From: Candidatus Pelagibacter sp.
GTDB taxonomy: Bacteria > Pseudomonadota > Alphaproteobacteria > Pelagibacterales > Pelagibacteraceae
Length of the DNA: 12,988 nucleotides
Reading direction: 5' to 3'
NCBI GenBank assembly: GCA_012963775.1
Contig: DTVC01000003.1
Span: 1 to 12,988 of the forward strand
Shown here: positions 7,154-12,988 of the stretch, one piece after another
Layout: every line of letters starts with the position of its first letter
Numbering within the stretch: the stretch's first letter is position 1
The notes under the pieces: generated by a model
Told to the model about the DNA's origin: nothing
The model's input: the letters and a program-made list of their open reading frames with translations, nothing else
Database searches by the model: none
Translations under genes and position numbers: made by a program

Positions 7154-7812
7154 AAGATTTAAATCAATTACTACTTAATTTTAATTACAATCAAAATTTT
7201 AACTATGATGATTTTTTTGTTAGTAAAAGCAATTATTTTGCCTTTGAGTTAATTGAAAAATGGCCTTATTGGGAAAAAAATATTTTAAATATATACGGAG
7301 AAAAATTTAGCGGAAAATCACACCTTGCAAATATTTTTTATAAAAAAAATAAAGGTAAAAAAATATCAGAAAATCAGTTAAACGATGAAATTTTTAAAGA
7401 ATTAAGACTGCATGAAAACATTATATTAGATGATTTTAATAATAAAACAAATGAAAGATTGTTATACTCGTTGTTCAATCTCGTAGATAATAATAACAAA
7501 TATTTATTAATTAATTCTTTAAATCCAATCAATGAAATGAATTTTAATTTAGATGATCTAAAATCCAGATCTAAGAATTGTCTTTTTGCCAAAATCGAAA
7601 ATCCAGATGATGAATTAATGTTTGCAATTATTTTGAAAAGTTTTTCTGATAGACAGATTGCTATAGATAAAAAACTTATTGATTTTATAATCAAAAGAAT
7701 TGATAGATCGTATGGTAAAATATCTGATTTTATATATAAGATTGATGAATTAAGTTTAAGAAAAAAGAAACCAATAGATTTTAAAACAATAAAGGAAATT
7801 TTAAAGGTATAA
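7150..7812 (+). CDS. hdaA: HdaA/Hda-type DnaA-related replication regulator
   Basis: AAA+ protein of 220 residues, homologous to the ATPase domain of DnaA but lacking its DNA-binding domain IV, as in Hda/HdaA. Such proteins bind the DNA polymerase clamp and stimulate ATP hydrolysis by DnaA, limiting re-initiation. Visible motifs: a clamp-binding-like QLLLNF at 6-11 (compare QLPLDL in relatives), Walker A G50-EKFS-GKS57, Walker B IILDDF (91-96), sensor I region LLINS (119-123), a likely arginine finger in LKSRSKN (R140), and sensor II in IDRSYGKI (R186). It starts with a 4-base ATGA overlap with the DUF2066 gene and has a GGAG site. One base separates it from aspS. An identity as a second DnaC-like or DnaA-fragment protein is possible but the size and N-terminal clamp motif favour HdaA. 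Confidence 0.85.
   Translation: MKDLNQLLLNFNYNQNFNYDDFFVSKSNYFAFELIEKWPYWEKNILNIYGEKFSGKSHLANIFYKKNKGKKISENQLNDEIFKELRLHENIILDDFNNKTNERLLYSLFNLVDNNNKYLLINSLNPINEMNFNLDDLKSRSKNCLFAKIENPDDELMFAIILKSFSDRQIAIDKKLIDFIIKRIDRSYGKISDFIYKIDELSLRKKKPIDFKTIKEILKV
7803..7807 (+). promoter_or_regulatory. Shine-Dalgarno AAAGG for aspS TTG start
   Basis: AAAGG with a 6-base spacer (TATAAT) to the TTG at 7814, within the final codons of hdaA. It supports the TTG as the real aspS start. Confidence 0.6.
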
Positions 7813-7813
7813 T

Positions 7814-9595
7814 TTGAACAAATACAGAACACATACATGTGGTGAACTAACAAAGGATCACAAAAATAAAGAAATATCATTATCAGGCTGGATAAATAAA
7901 AAACGTGATCATGGAAATCTTTTATTTGTAGATTTAAGAGATAATTATGGGATCACACAATGTGTTATTCAAAAAAGTAATTCTAATTTTAGTCAATTAG
8001 AAAAATTACCTTTAGAAACAGTTGTTAAAATTAATGGAAAAGTAGTTGCAAGAAGTACAGATACTATAAATCTAGAAATAAAAACTGGAGAAATTGAAAT
8101 ATCTATATCATCTTTTGAAGTATTGGGTTTTACAAAAGAACTACCTCTTCCAGTTTTTAGTGATCAAGAATATTCAGAAGAGATTAGACTTAAATATAGA
8201 TTTTTAGATCTGAGAAGAAAAAAAATTCATCAAAACATTATTTTAAGATCTAAAGTAATTTCTTTTATTAGATCTGAAATGGAGAAATTAGGTTTTCTTG
8301 AATTTCAAACACCTATTTTAACTTCATCAAGTCCTGAAGGAGCTCGAGATTTTTTAGTACCTAGTAGGCTAAACCCAGGAAAATTTTATGCTCTTCCTCA
8401 AGCGCCCCAACAATTTAAGCAACTAATAATGACTGCGGGATTTGACAAATATTTTCAAATAGCACCATGTTTTAGAGATGAAGATGCAAGAGCTGATAGA
8501 AGTCCAGGTGAATTTTACCAGCTTGATCTTGAGATGTCTTTCGTAGAACAAGAAGATGTTTTTGAAGTTGTGGAGAAATTAATGATTAACCTTTTTAAAA
8601 AATTTTCAACTAAAAAAAAGATTTATGAAAAGTTTCCAAGGATAAAATTTTCAGACGCTATGATGAAATATGGAACAGATAAACCTGATTTAAGAAACCC
8701 TCTTTTGATAAATGATATAACTGATATATTCAAGAGAAGCGATGTTAAGTTTGAAATATTTAAAAAATTAATAAAATCTGGATCAATAGTTAGAGCTATA
8801 GTTGTAAAAAATACCAAAGGAAAGCCAAGAAGTTTTTTTGACAACATTGATAATTGGGCCAAAGAACAAGGAGCATCTGGCCTTGCTTATTTTACTATAG
8901 AAAAAGATAAAGAAATAATTGGAAAAGGACCAGTAGGAAAATTTTTTGCAAGCGGCGCTATCAAAGAAATTATGAAATTAACTTCTGCAGAAGTAGGGGA
9001 TAGTATTTTTCTATCTTGTGGAAATATACTTGATGTTCAAAAAATACTTTCCCAGGCAAGACATAAAATAGCTAGTGATTTAAATTTAATTGATAAAAAC
9101 TCCTTTGCATTTTGTTGGGTTGTTGATTATCCAATGTTTGAGAAAGATGAATTAACAAAAAAAATAAAATTTAGTCACAACCCTTTTTCTATGCCTCAAG
9201 GAAATGTTAATAATCTAGACTTATCAAAACCATTAGAATTAAAAGCCTACCAATATGATATTGTATGTAATGGTGTAGAATTATCATCTGGTGCAATTAG
9301 AAACCATATTCCAGAATTAATGTATAAATTATTTGCTATAGCAGGATACAATAAAAAAATAGTTAATGAAAAATTCAAAGGAATAATTAGTGCGTTAAGT
9401 TATGGAGCACCTCCACATGGAGGCATAGCACCAGGAATTGATCGTATAGTGATGTTGTTAGCCGAAGAAAAGAATATTAGGGAAGTAATAATGTTTCCTA
9501 TGAATCAAAACGCCCAAGATTTATTGATGAATGCACCATCTGATGTTAGTGATGAGCAACTTAAAGAATTGAATTTAGCTATAAAAAAAAAGTAG
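7814..9595 (+). CDS. aspS: Aspartyl-tRNA synthetase
   Basis: Class II synthetase charging tRNA-Asp, 593 residues, the normal bacterial length. The N-terminal OB-fold anticodon-binding domain is about 1-105, followed by the catalytic core with the bacterial GAD insertion (roughly 285-420). Motif 2 reads CFRDEDARADRSPGEFYQLD, and motif 3 GIAPGIDRIVMLLAEEKNIREVI lies near the C-terminus. The start is TTG: residues MNKYRTHTCGEL match the family N-terminus, no ATG is near, and an AAAGG site is 6 bases upstream. H33 in KKRDHGN is the residue found in non-discriminating AspRS, which also makes Asp-tRNA-Asn for GatCAB, whereas discriminating enzymes such as E. coli have Leu; a second marker (Gly in the later loop) is not evident. 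The gene is third in the DUF2066-hdaA-aspS operon and converges on the next gene with a 4-base gap. Confidence 0.97.
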   Translation: MNKYRTHTCGELTKDHKNKEISLSGWINKKRDHGNLLFVDLRDNYGITQCVIQKSNSNFSQLEKLPLETVVKINGKVVARSTDTINLEIKTGEIEISISSFEVLGFTKELPLPVFSDQEYSEEIRLKYRFLDLRRKKIHQNIILRSKVISFIRSEMEKLGFLEFQTPILTSSSPEGARDFLVPSRLNPGKFYALPQAPQQFKQLIMTAGFDKYFQIAPCFRDEDARADRSPGEFYQLDLEMSFVEQEDVFEVVEKLMINLFKKFSTKKKIYEKFPRIKFSDAMMKYGTDKPDLRNPLLINDITDIFKRSDVKFEIFKKLIKSGSIVRAIVVKNTKGKPRSFFDNIDNWAKEQGASGLAYFTIEKDKEIIGKGPVGKFFASGAIKEIMKLTSAEVGDSIFLSCGNILDVQKILSQARHKIASDLNLIDKNSFAFCWVVDYPMFEKDELTKKIKFSHNPFSMPQGNVNNLDLSKPLELKAYQYDIVCNGVELSSGAIRNHIPELMYKLFAIAGYNKKIVNEKFKGIISALSYGAPPHGGIAPGIDRIVMLLAEEKNIREVIMFPMNQNAQDLLMNAPSDVSDEQLKELNLAIKKK

Positions 9596-9599
9596 AGAT

Positions 9600-10433
9600 T
9601 TATTTTTTTCCCTTTAAGTTTATTCTAATATCAGATAAATCAACTAGCTTTTTTTTGTAATTATTTCTTATGAACCCTTTACTAGTTATGTTTTTTACCA
9701 TTTTCAAAAATTGGTTTTGATCATCGGAAATTTCATCAGATTTTTCATCTACGAGTTTATCTGAACCTCCAATTGAAGGTGTGTGAGCTAGATCTTCTCT
9801 ATTTAAATAAGAAATTGCCAATTCTCTAAAAATATAATCTAGAATCGATGTTGCACTTAAAATTCTATCATTACCATGCACTTTGCCAGATGGCTCAAAT
9901 TTAGTACTAACATAAGCGTTAACAAATTCATCTAATGGTACTCCATATTGTAGTCCAAGTGAAATTGCGATAGCGAAATTGTTCATTAGAGCTTTTACTA
10001 ACTCTCCTTCTTTACTAGTATCTATGAAAATCTCTCCTATTTTACCATCCTCATATTCGCCAGTGTGCAAATATACTTTATGATTTCCAATGGTAGCTTT
10101 TTGGATATAACCCTTACGTCTGTCGGGCATGCTAAATCTTTTACTGGCACTGTCATTTAAGTTTTTTACAAAATATTGATTGTTTTTTGAAACTGTTTTT
10201 GAATTGTTTTGAGGAATTATATCTATTTTTTTTAACTCTTTGTCAGCGTTTGCATCTAAAACTTTAGCTTCAAGATTCTTTGTTTTTCTATTATCTAATT
10301 TAATATCCAATATTTCAAACTTTCCGTCATCTCTTTTCTCTAAATTTTTTAGCTCAGCTTCATTTATGTCATCTAAATAATGACTTACCTTGAAAGTGCA
10401 GTTGTAATAAGTTTCTACTAAGTATTTTGCCAT
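9600..10433 (-). CDS. Free-standing NrdJ C-terminal (TSCPD) domain protein
   Basis: 277 residues. Residues about 105-217 closely resemble the TSCPD-containing C-terminal part of alphaproteobacterial class II (adenosylcobalamin-dependent) ribonucleotide reductase Nrd[64 protein letters not shown] and [22 protein letters not shown]. The 1000-residue catalytic barrel, with its radical and active-site cysteines, is absent, and the only cysteine is C12, so the C-terminal CxxC redox pair of NrdJ is missing too. It cannot itself be a reductase. The first 100 residues ([12 protein letters not shown]..., then charged and low-complexity) are not something I recognise. The ATG at 10433 is preceded by AAGGT at 10443-10439 with a 5-base spacer and by a sizeable intergenic region, so it looks like an expressed gene, not decay. 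Function unknown; automatic annotation may call it a ribonucleotide reductase. Confidence 0.8.
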   Translation of the reverse strand: MAKYLVETYYNCTFKVSHYLDDINEAELKNLEKRDDGKFEILDIKLDNRKTKNLEAKVLDANADKELKKIDIIPQNNSKTVSKNNQYFVKNLNDSASKRFSMPDRRKGYIQKATIGNHKVYLHTGEYEDGKIGEIFIDTSKEGELVKALMNNFAIAISLGLQYGVPLDEFVNAYVSTKFEPSGKVHGNDRILSATSILDYIFRELAISYLNREDLAHTPSIGGSDKLVDEKSDEISDDQNQFLKMVKNITSKGFIRNNYKKKLVDLSDIRINLKGKK

Positions 10434-10546
10434 AGTTTACCTTAAATATTGTTTTTTGAGTCTTTAAATAAATATTGTATATATAAATAAAAATTTTAGT
10501 CTAATCTATTTTTTACAATTTTAAATTGAATATTTATTAAATATTT
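10434..10546. promoter_or_regulatory. Divergent intergenic region between the TSCPD gene and the NDUFA12 gene
   Basis: The longest non-coding stretch (113 bases), extremely AT-rich, between two divergently transcribed genes, so it must hold both promoters. It carries the ribosome binding site of the minus-strand gene near its left end. On the plus strand a TACAAT (10514-10519) could be a -10 box for the NDUFA12 gene, but I see no convincing -35 box and no Shine-Dalgarno site before 10547. I see no tRNA, clear hairpin or riboswitch-like structure. Confidence 0.6.
10474..10503 (-). promoter_or_regulatory. Candidate promoter for the TSCPD-domain gene
   Basis: On the minus strand, TAGACT (10503-10498, 4 of 6 matches to TTGACA) is followed after 18 bases by TACAAT (10479-10474, 5 of 6 matches to TATAAT). 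This would give a leader of roughly 34 bases that includes the AAGGT ribosome binding site. The match is moderate and the surroundings are AT-rich, so chance is a real alternative. Confidence 0.35.
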
Positions 10547-10906
10547 ATGTTGACATTAATTAAAGAAATTTTCACATGGTGGAATCGTCAGACATTTGGC
10601 ACAAGACTTCAAACTTTGTTATTTGGAAAACTTGTTGGACAAGATAATTTTGGCAATAAATATTATCAAAGTAAGAATGGCAAGAGATGGATAATCTACA
10701 AAGATGAAGTTGATGCATCAAAAATTCCTAACGAATGGTATTCCTGGATACATTTTACAAACAATAAAATTGAAAACTTGCATGAACTAAGAAAATTTGA
10801 TTGGCAAAAACCTCATCAACCCAATCTAACAGGAACAAAAAAAGGTTATCATCCCAAACAAAATAATAATGCTGTTAAAAAAAAATACAACACTTGGAAA
10901 AATTAA
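10547..10906 (+). CDS. NADH:ubiquinone oxidoreductase accessory subunit, NDUFA12 (B17.2) family
   Basis: 119 residues. The N-terminus LIKEIFTWWNRQTFGTRLQTLLFGKLVGQDNFGNKYY and the central KRWIIYKDEVDASKIPNEWYSWIHF are typical of the alphaproteobacterial and mitochondrial 17.2 kDa complex I subunit, a supernumerary protein at the junction of the peripheral arm. It is known from alphaproteobacteria and mitochondria and absent from minimal 14-subunit enzymes, so it supports the lineage call. The C-terminal 30 residues are basic and Asn-rich (GYHPKQNNNAVKKKYNTWKN), where relatives usually have a Pro-rich YEPW end. No nuo genes are in the window. The start is the first ATG, with no ribosome binding site visible. 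The end overlaps the following DUF2155 gene by 38 bases if that gene uses its only in-frame ATG. Confidence 0.9.
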   Translation: MLTLIKEIFTWWNRQTFGTRLQTLLFGKLVGQDNFGNKYYQSKNGKRWIIYKDEVDASKIPNEWYSWIHFTNNKIENLHELRKFDWQKPHQPNLTGTKKGYHPKQNNNAVKKKYNTWKN

Positions 10907-11285
10907 ATTAACTAAAATATTATTTTATCTTCTTATTTTTTTTTATTTTACTTTAAATACATATGCTTCTCAAAATAATAAAAATCTTAAAGGTAATTTT
11001 GTTGAAATTAAAATTTTAGACAAAGTCAGTTCAAAAAATAGCGAGTTGACTTTAAAAATTGGTGAGGAGACAAAATTTGAAAATTTACTAATAAAATCAC
11101 TTAAGTGTAAAAATTCAGAATTTGATGATAATCCAGAAGTAACAGCTTATCTACAAGTTATAGATATAACATCAACGGACAATGATAAAGTTTTTGTTTT
11201 TAATGGTTGGGCATTTTCCTCAAGTCCTTCATTAAGACCTTTTGACCATCCTGTATATGATATTTGGTTAACTAGATGTTACTAA
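10869..11285 (+). CDS. Exported DUF2155-family protein
   Basis: 138 residues from the ATG at 10869. A basic n-region (LLKKNTTLGKIKLTK) is followed by a hydrophobic stretch ILFYLLIFFYFTL and a likely signal-peptidase site after NTYA, so the mature protein of about 105 residues should be periplasmic. It matches the DUF2155 pattern: a GEETKFENLLIKSLKC strand region, then FNGWAFSSSPSLRPFDHPVYDIWLTRC, which ends many members. Two cysteines (C79 and C137) could form a disulfide. The family has no established function that I know of; it sits beside the NDUFA12 gene in many alphaproteobacteria. The start is uncertain: the ATG lies 38 bases inside the preceding gene, and no later ATG exists before the signal peptide; an ATT at 10902, touching the NDUFA12 stop codon, is a remote alternative. 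It ends 2 bases from the convergent accC. Confidence 0.8.
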   Translation: MLLKKNTTLGKIKLTKILFYLLIFFYFTLNTYASQNNKNLKGNFVEIKILDKVSSKNSELTLKIGEETKFENLLIKSLKCKNSEFDDNPEVTAYLQVIDITSTDNDKVFVFNGWAFSSSPSLRPFDHPVYDIWLTRCY

Positions 11286-11287
11286 AT

Positions 11288-12625
11288 TTAAATTATTTTT
11301 TCTTGATCAAGCCAAGTAACATTAAAATTCGAGTCTATAAATTTTTTATGATTTAATAATTTTTTATGTAAATCAATAGTTGTTGTAATTCCTTCAATAA
11401 CGAATTCATCTAAAGATCTTCTCATTCTTTGAATTGCTTCAGTTCTATTCCTGCCATGACATATTAATTTGCAAATCATACTGTCATAATAAGGTGTTAC
11501 TTTATATCCTTGATAAACTGCACCATCAACTCTGGTTCTAAAACCAGAAGGTAGATGACACATTTCAATTGTTCCAGGAGAAGGTTGAAAATTTTTACTT
11601 GGATCTTCGGCATTTATTCTACATTCTATTGCATGACCTCGTGGACTAATATCTTCCTGTTTAAGAGCAGTTTCTCCAGTAAAGGCAATATAAATCTGTT
11701 CTTTTATAATATCTATGCCGGTGACGACTTCAGTTACAGGATGTTCCACTTGAACTCTAGTATTCATTTCAAGGAAATAAAATTTACCGTCTTCATAAAT
11801 AAATTCTACTGTACCAGCTCCTTCGTATCCAATTTTAGTTACCATATTTACTGTTTTTTCAAACAAATCTTTTCTTATTTCATCATTTAAAATTGGACTT
11901 GGAGTTTCCTCTATTAACTTTTGATGCCTTCTCTGAACCGAGCAATCTCTTTCATGTAAATGCACAGTTCTATTTTTTCCTGATAGAACTTGAATTTCTA
12001 TATGTCTAGGGTTTTGAAAAAATTTTTCAATATATATCTCATCATTTCCAAAATATTTTTTTGCTTCAGATTTAGCCATTGCAAATAATTCTTCAAACTC
12101 AGTTTCTTTATGAACTATTTTTATTCCTTTACCACCTCCACCGCCAGCAGCTTTTATTAAAACAGGAAAGCCAATTTTATTACAAATTTCTTCAGCATCT
12201 TTTTGGCTTGCTACTCCATTTTCTGATCCTTCAATTACAGGTAATCCATGTTCTTTTGCAATTTTTTTTGCTTGTATTTTATCTCCCATCATTTTGATTA
12301 ATTTTGAAGACGGTCCTATAAATTTAATATTATTATCTTCTAAAATTTTTGCGAAATTAGAGTTTTCAGATAAAAAACCATATCCAGGATGAACTGCTTC
12401 AGCATTAGTTAGTTCAATTGTTGACATAATAGCTGGAATATTTAGATAACTACTTGCTGGATTGTGAGAACCAATGCAAACACTTTCATCTGCTAATCTT
12501 ACATGCATGCTATCTCTATCTACATCAGAATGTATAGCAACAGTCGATATGCCCCATTCTTTACATGCTCTAATTATTCTAACCGCAATTTCTCCGCGAT
12601 TGGCAATTAATATTTTTTTAAACAT
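11288..12625 (-). CDS. accC: Biotin carboxylase subunit of acetyl-CoA carboxylase
   Basis: ATP-dependent carboxylation of the biotin on AccB, first half of the acetyl-CoA carboxylase reaction that commits carbon to fatty acid synthesis. 445 residues, the usual length (E. coli 449). The N-terminal domain opens with KKILIANRGEIAVRIIRAC. The ATP-grasp domain shows K116, K158, the glycine loop GGGGGKG (161-167), and ERDCSVQRRHQKLIEE. Metal and catalytic residues include E274, E286, N288, R290 and E294 in EMNTRVQVEHPVTE, and R336 in HAIECRINAEDP binds the bicarbonate/biotin site. All are intact. The start codon shares one base with the accB stop (TAATG), implying translational coupling after accB. 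The 3' end faces the DUF2155 gene with a 2-base gap, with no terminator visible. Confidence 0.97.
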   Translation of the reverse strand: MFKKILIANRGEIAVRIIRACKEWGISTVAIHSDVDRDSMHVRLADESVCIGSHNPASSYLNIPAIMSTIELTNAEAVHPGYGFLSENSNFAKILEDNNIKFIGPSSKLIKMMGDKIQAKKIAKEHGLPVIEGSENGVASQKDAEEICNKIGFPVLIKAAGGGGGKGIKIVHKETEFEELFAMAKSEAKKYFGNDEIYIEKFFQNPRHIEIQVLSGKNRTVHLHERDCSVQRRHQKLIEETPSPILNDEIRKDLFEKTVNMVTKIGYEGAGTVEFIYEDGKFYFLEMNTRVQVEHPVTEVVTGIDIIKEQIYIAFTGETALKQEDISPRGHAIECRINAEDPSKNFQPSPGTIEMCHLPSGFRTRVDGAVYQGYKVTPYYDSMICKLICHGRNRTEAIQRMRRSLDEFVIEGITTTIDLHKKLLNHKKFIDSNFNVTWLDQEKII

Positions 12626-12981
12626 TACTCGAGAACGATAAGTTTTTGACCAAACTCGACTGGTTGACCATCTTCAACACAAATTTCTTTAACAACACCA
12701 TCTGATGTAGAAGTAACATGATTCATTGTTTTCATAGCCTCAACTATCATTACACTGTCACCTTTTTTAATTTTTTTACCAACCTCAACAAATTTTTTTG
12801 CTCCCGGTTCTCGAGCAAGATATACAGTTCCAACTATAGGACTTTTTATAACTATTTTAGAGACATCAATTTCTTCTGCGACCGGATCATCAATATTAAC
12901 AAAGTCATTATCTTTTAATGATTTTTTTAGATCTTCTAAAACCTCTATTAGTTTTCTTATTATCTTTTTATCTATTTCCAT
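12625..12981 (-). CDS. accB: Biotin carboxyl carrier protein of acetyl-CoA carboxylase
   Basis: Carries biotin between the AccC and AccAD active sites. 118 residues, shorter than usual (E. coli 156). The N-terminal helix MEIDKKIIRKLIEVLEDLKKSL matches the family opening; the Pro/Ala-rich linker is almost absent and replaced by an acidic stretch (about 24-40). The biotinyl domain (about 43-118) is complete: SPIVGTVYL, the thumb region REPGAKKFVEVG, the biotinylation motif VEAMKTMNHV with K84, and an EDGQPVEFGQKL end. The start ATG is 7 bases from the window edge. The seven upstream bases contain TAA (12987-12985), which could be the stop codon of a preceding gene; in alphaproteobacteria that is often aroQ, but this cannot be seen here. 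The gene is coupled to accC by a TAATG overlap. Confidence 0.95.
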   Translation of the reverse strand: MEIDKKIIRKLIEVLEDLKKSLKDNDFVNIDDPVAEEIDVSKIVIKSPIVGTVYLAREPGAKKFVEVGKKIKKGDSVMIVEAMKTMNHVTSTSDGVVKEICVEDGQPVEFGQKLIVLE

Positions 12982-12988
12982 TTTTTAG

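Noticed and set aside
7808..7813. A perfect TATAAT immediately before the aspS TTG start, a possible internal promoter.
   Set aside because: It spans the last base before the hdaA stop and the gap before aspS; no -35-like sequence lies 16-18 bases upstream, and transcription would start inside aspS. It is better explained as spacer of the ribosome binding site and the hdaA stop codon.
7374..7880. Minus-strand open frame of 168 codons over hdaA and the aspS start.
   Set aside because: It is antisense to two supported genes and has no recognisable domain; long stop-free antisense frames are expected by chance in some AT-rich genes.
11555..12297. Plus-strand open frames over accC.
   Set aside because: Antisense to an intact biotin carboxylase; Phe/Tyr/Ser-rich low-complexity translations with no domain.
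1..12988. CRISPR arrays, insertion sequences, tRNA or rRNA genes, prophage or toxin-antitoxin modules.
   Set aside because: No direct-repeat and spacer pattern, no inverted-repeat-flanked transposase, and no RNA gene signature was seen; the sequence is almost wholly occupied by housekeeping genes.

Overview
The window looks like a chromosomal segment of a streamlined marine alphaproteobacterium, most probably the SAR11 / Pelagibacterales group. The reasons are the extreme A+T content with Lys/Asn/Ile/Phe-rich proteins, near-continuous coding (I count only about 190 non-coding bases, 113 of them in one gap), frequent gene overlaps, few Shine-Dalgarno sequences, and alphaproteobacterial marker genes and gene order: HdaA, DUF2066, the complex I subunit NDUFA12, DUF2155 and the lptF-lptG-lptD cluster. 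The taxonomic call is inference from protein character and gene order, not from a search.

Layout. Bases 1-2541 (minus strand) hold lptF, lptG and the first 112 codons of lptD, which build and receive the lipopolysaccharide-transport bridge to the outer membrane. Divergent from them across 56 bases are pepA (M17 leucyl aminopeptidase) and ndk (nucleoside diphosphate kinase), which overlap. A near-consensus sigma-70 promoter lies only about 7 bases from the pepA start. Converging on ndk is the purM-purN purine pair (minus, 4469-6065).

Divergent from purM, with about 11 bases between starts, runs a plus-strand operon: a secreted DUF2066 protein, hdaA (DnaA-like replication regulator) and aspS (aspartyl-tRNA synthetase, TTG start). 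Converging on aspS is a minus-strand gene (9600-10433) that is a free-standing copy of the C-terminal TSCPD region of class II (B12-dependent) ribonucleotide reductase, without the catalytic part. A 113-base divergent intergenic region follows, then the plus-strand genes for an NDUFA12-type complex I accessory subunit and an exported DUF2155 protein. These converge on accC and accB (minus, 11288-12981), the biotin carboxylase and biotin carrier of acetyl-CoA carboxylase.

This is mostly ordinary housekeeping DNA. I found no RNA genes, mobile elements, CRISPR arrays, prophage or other accessory system. The most unusual items are the orphan NrdJ-tail protein, the almost leaderless pepA promoter, tight or overlapping convergent gene ends with no visible terminator, long A-tracts inside purM and at the start of the DUF2066 gene, and the apparent absence of holC and aat from positions where related genomes often carry them.
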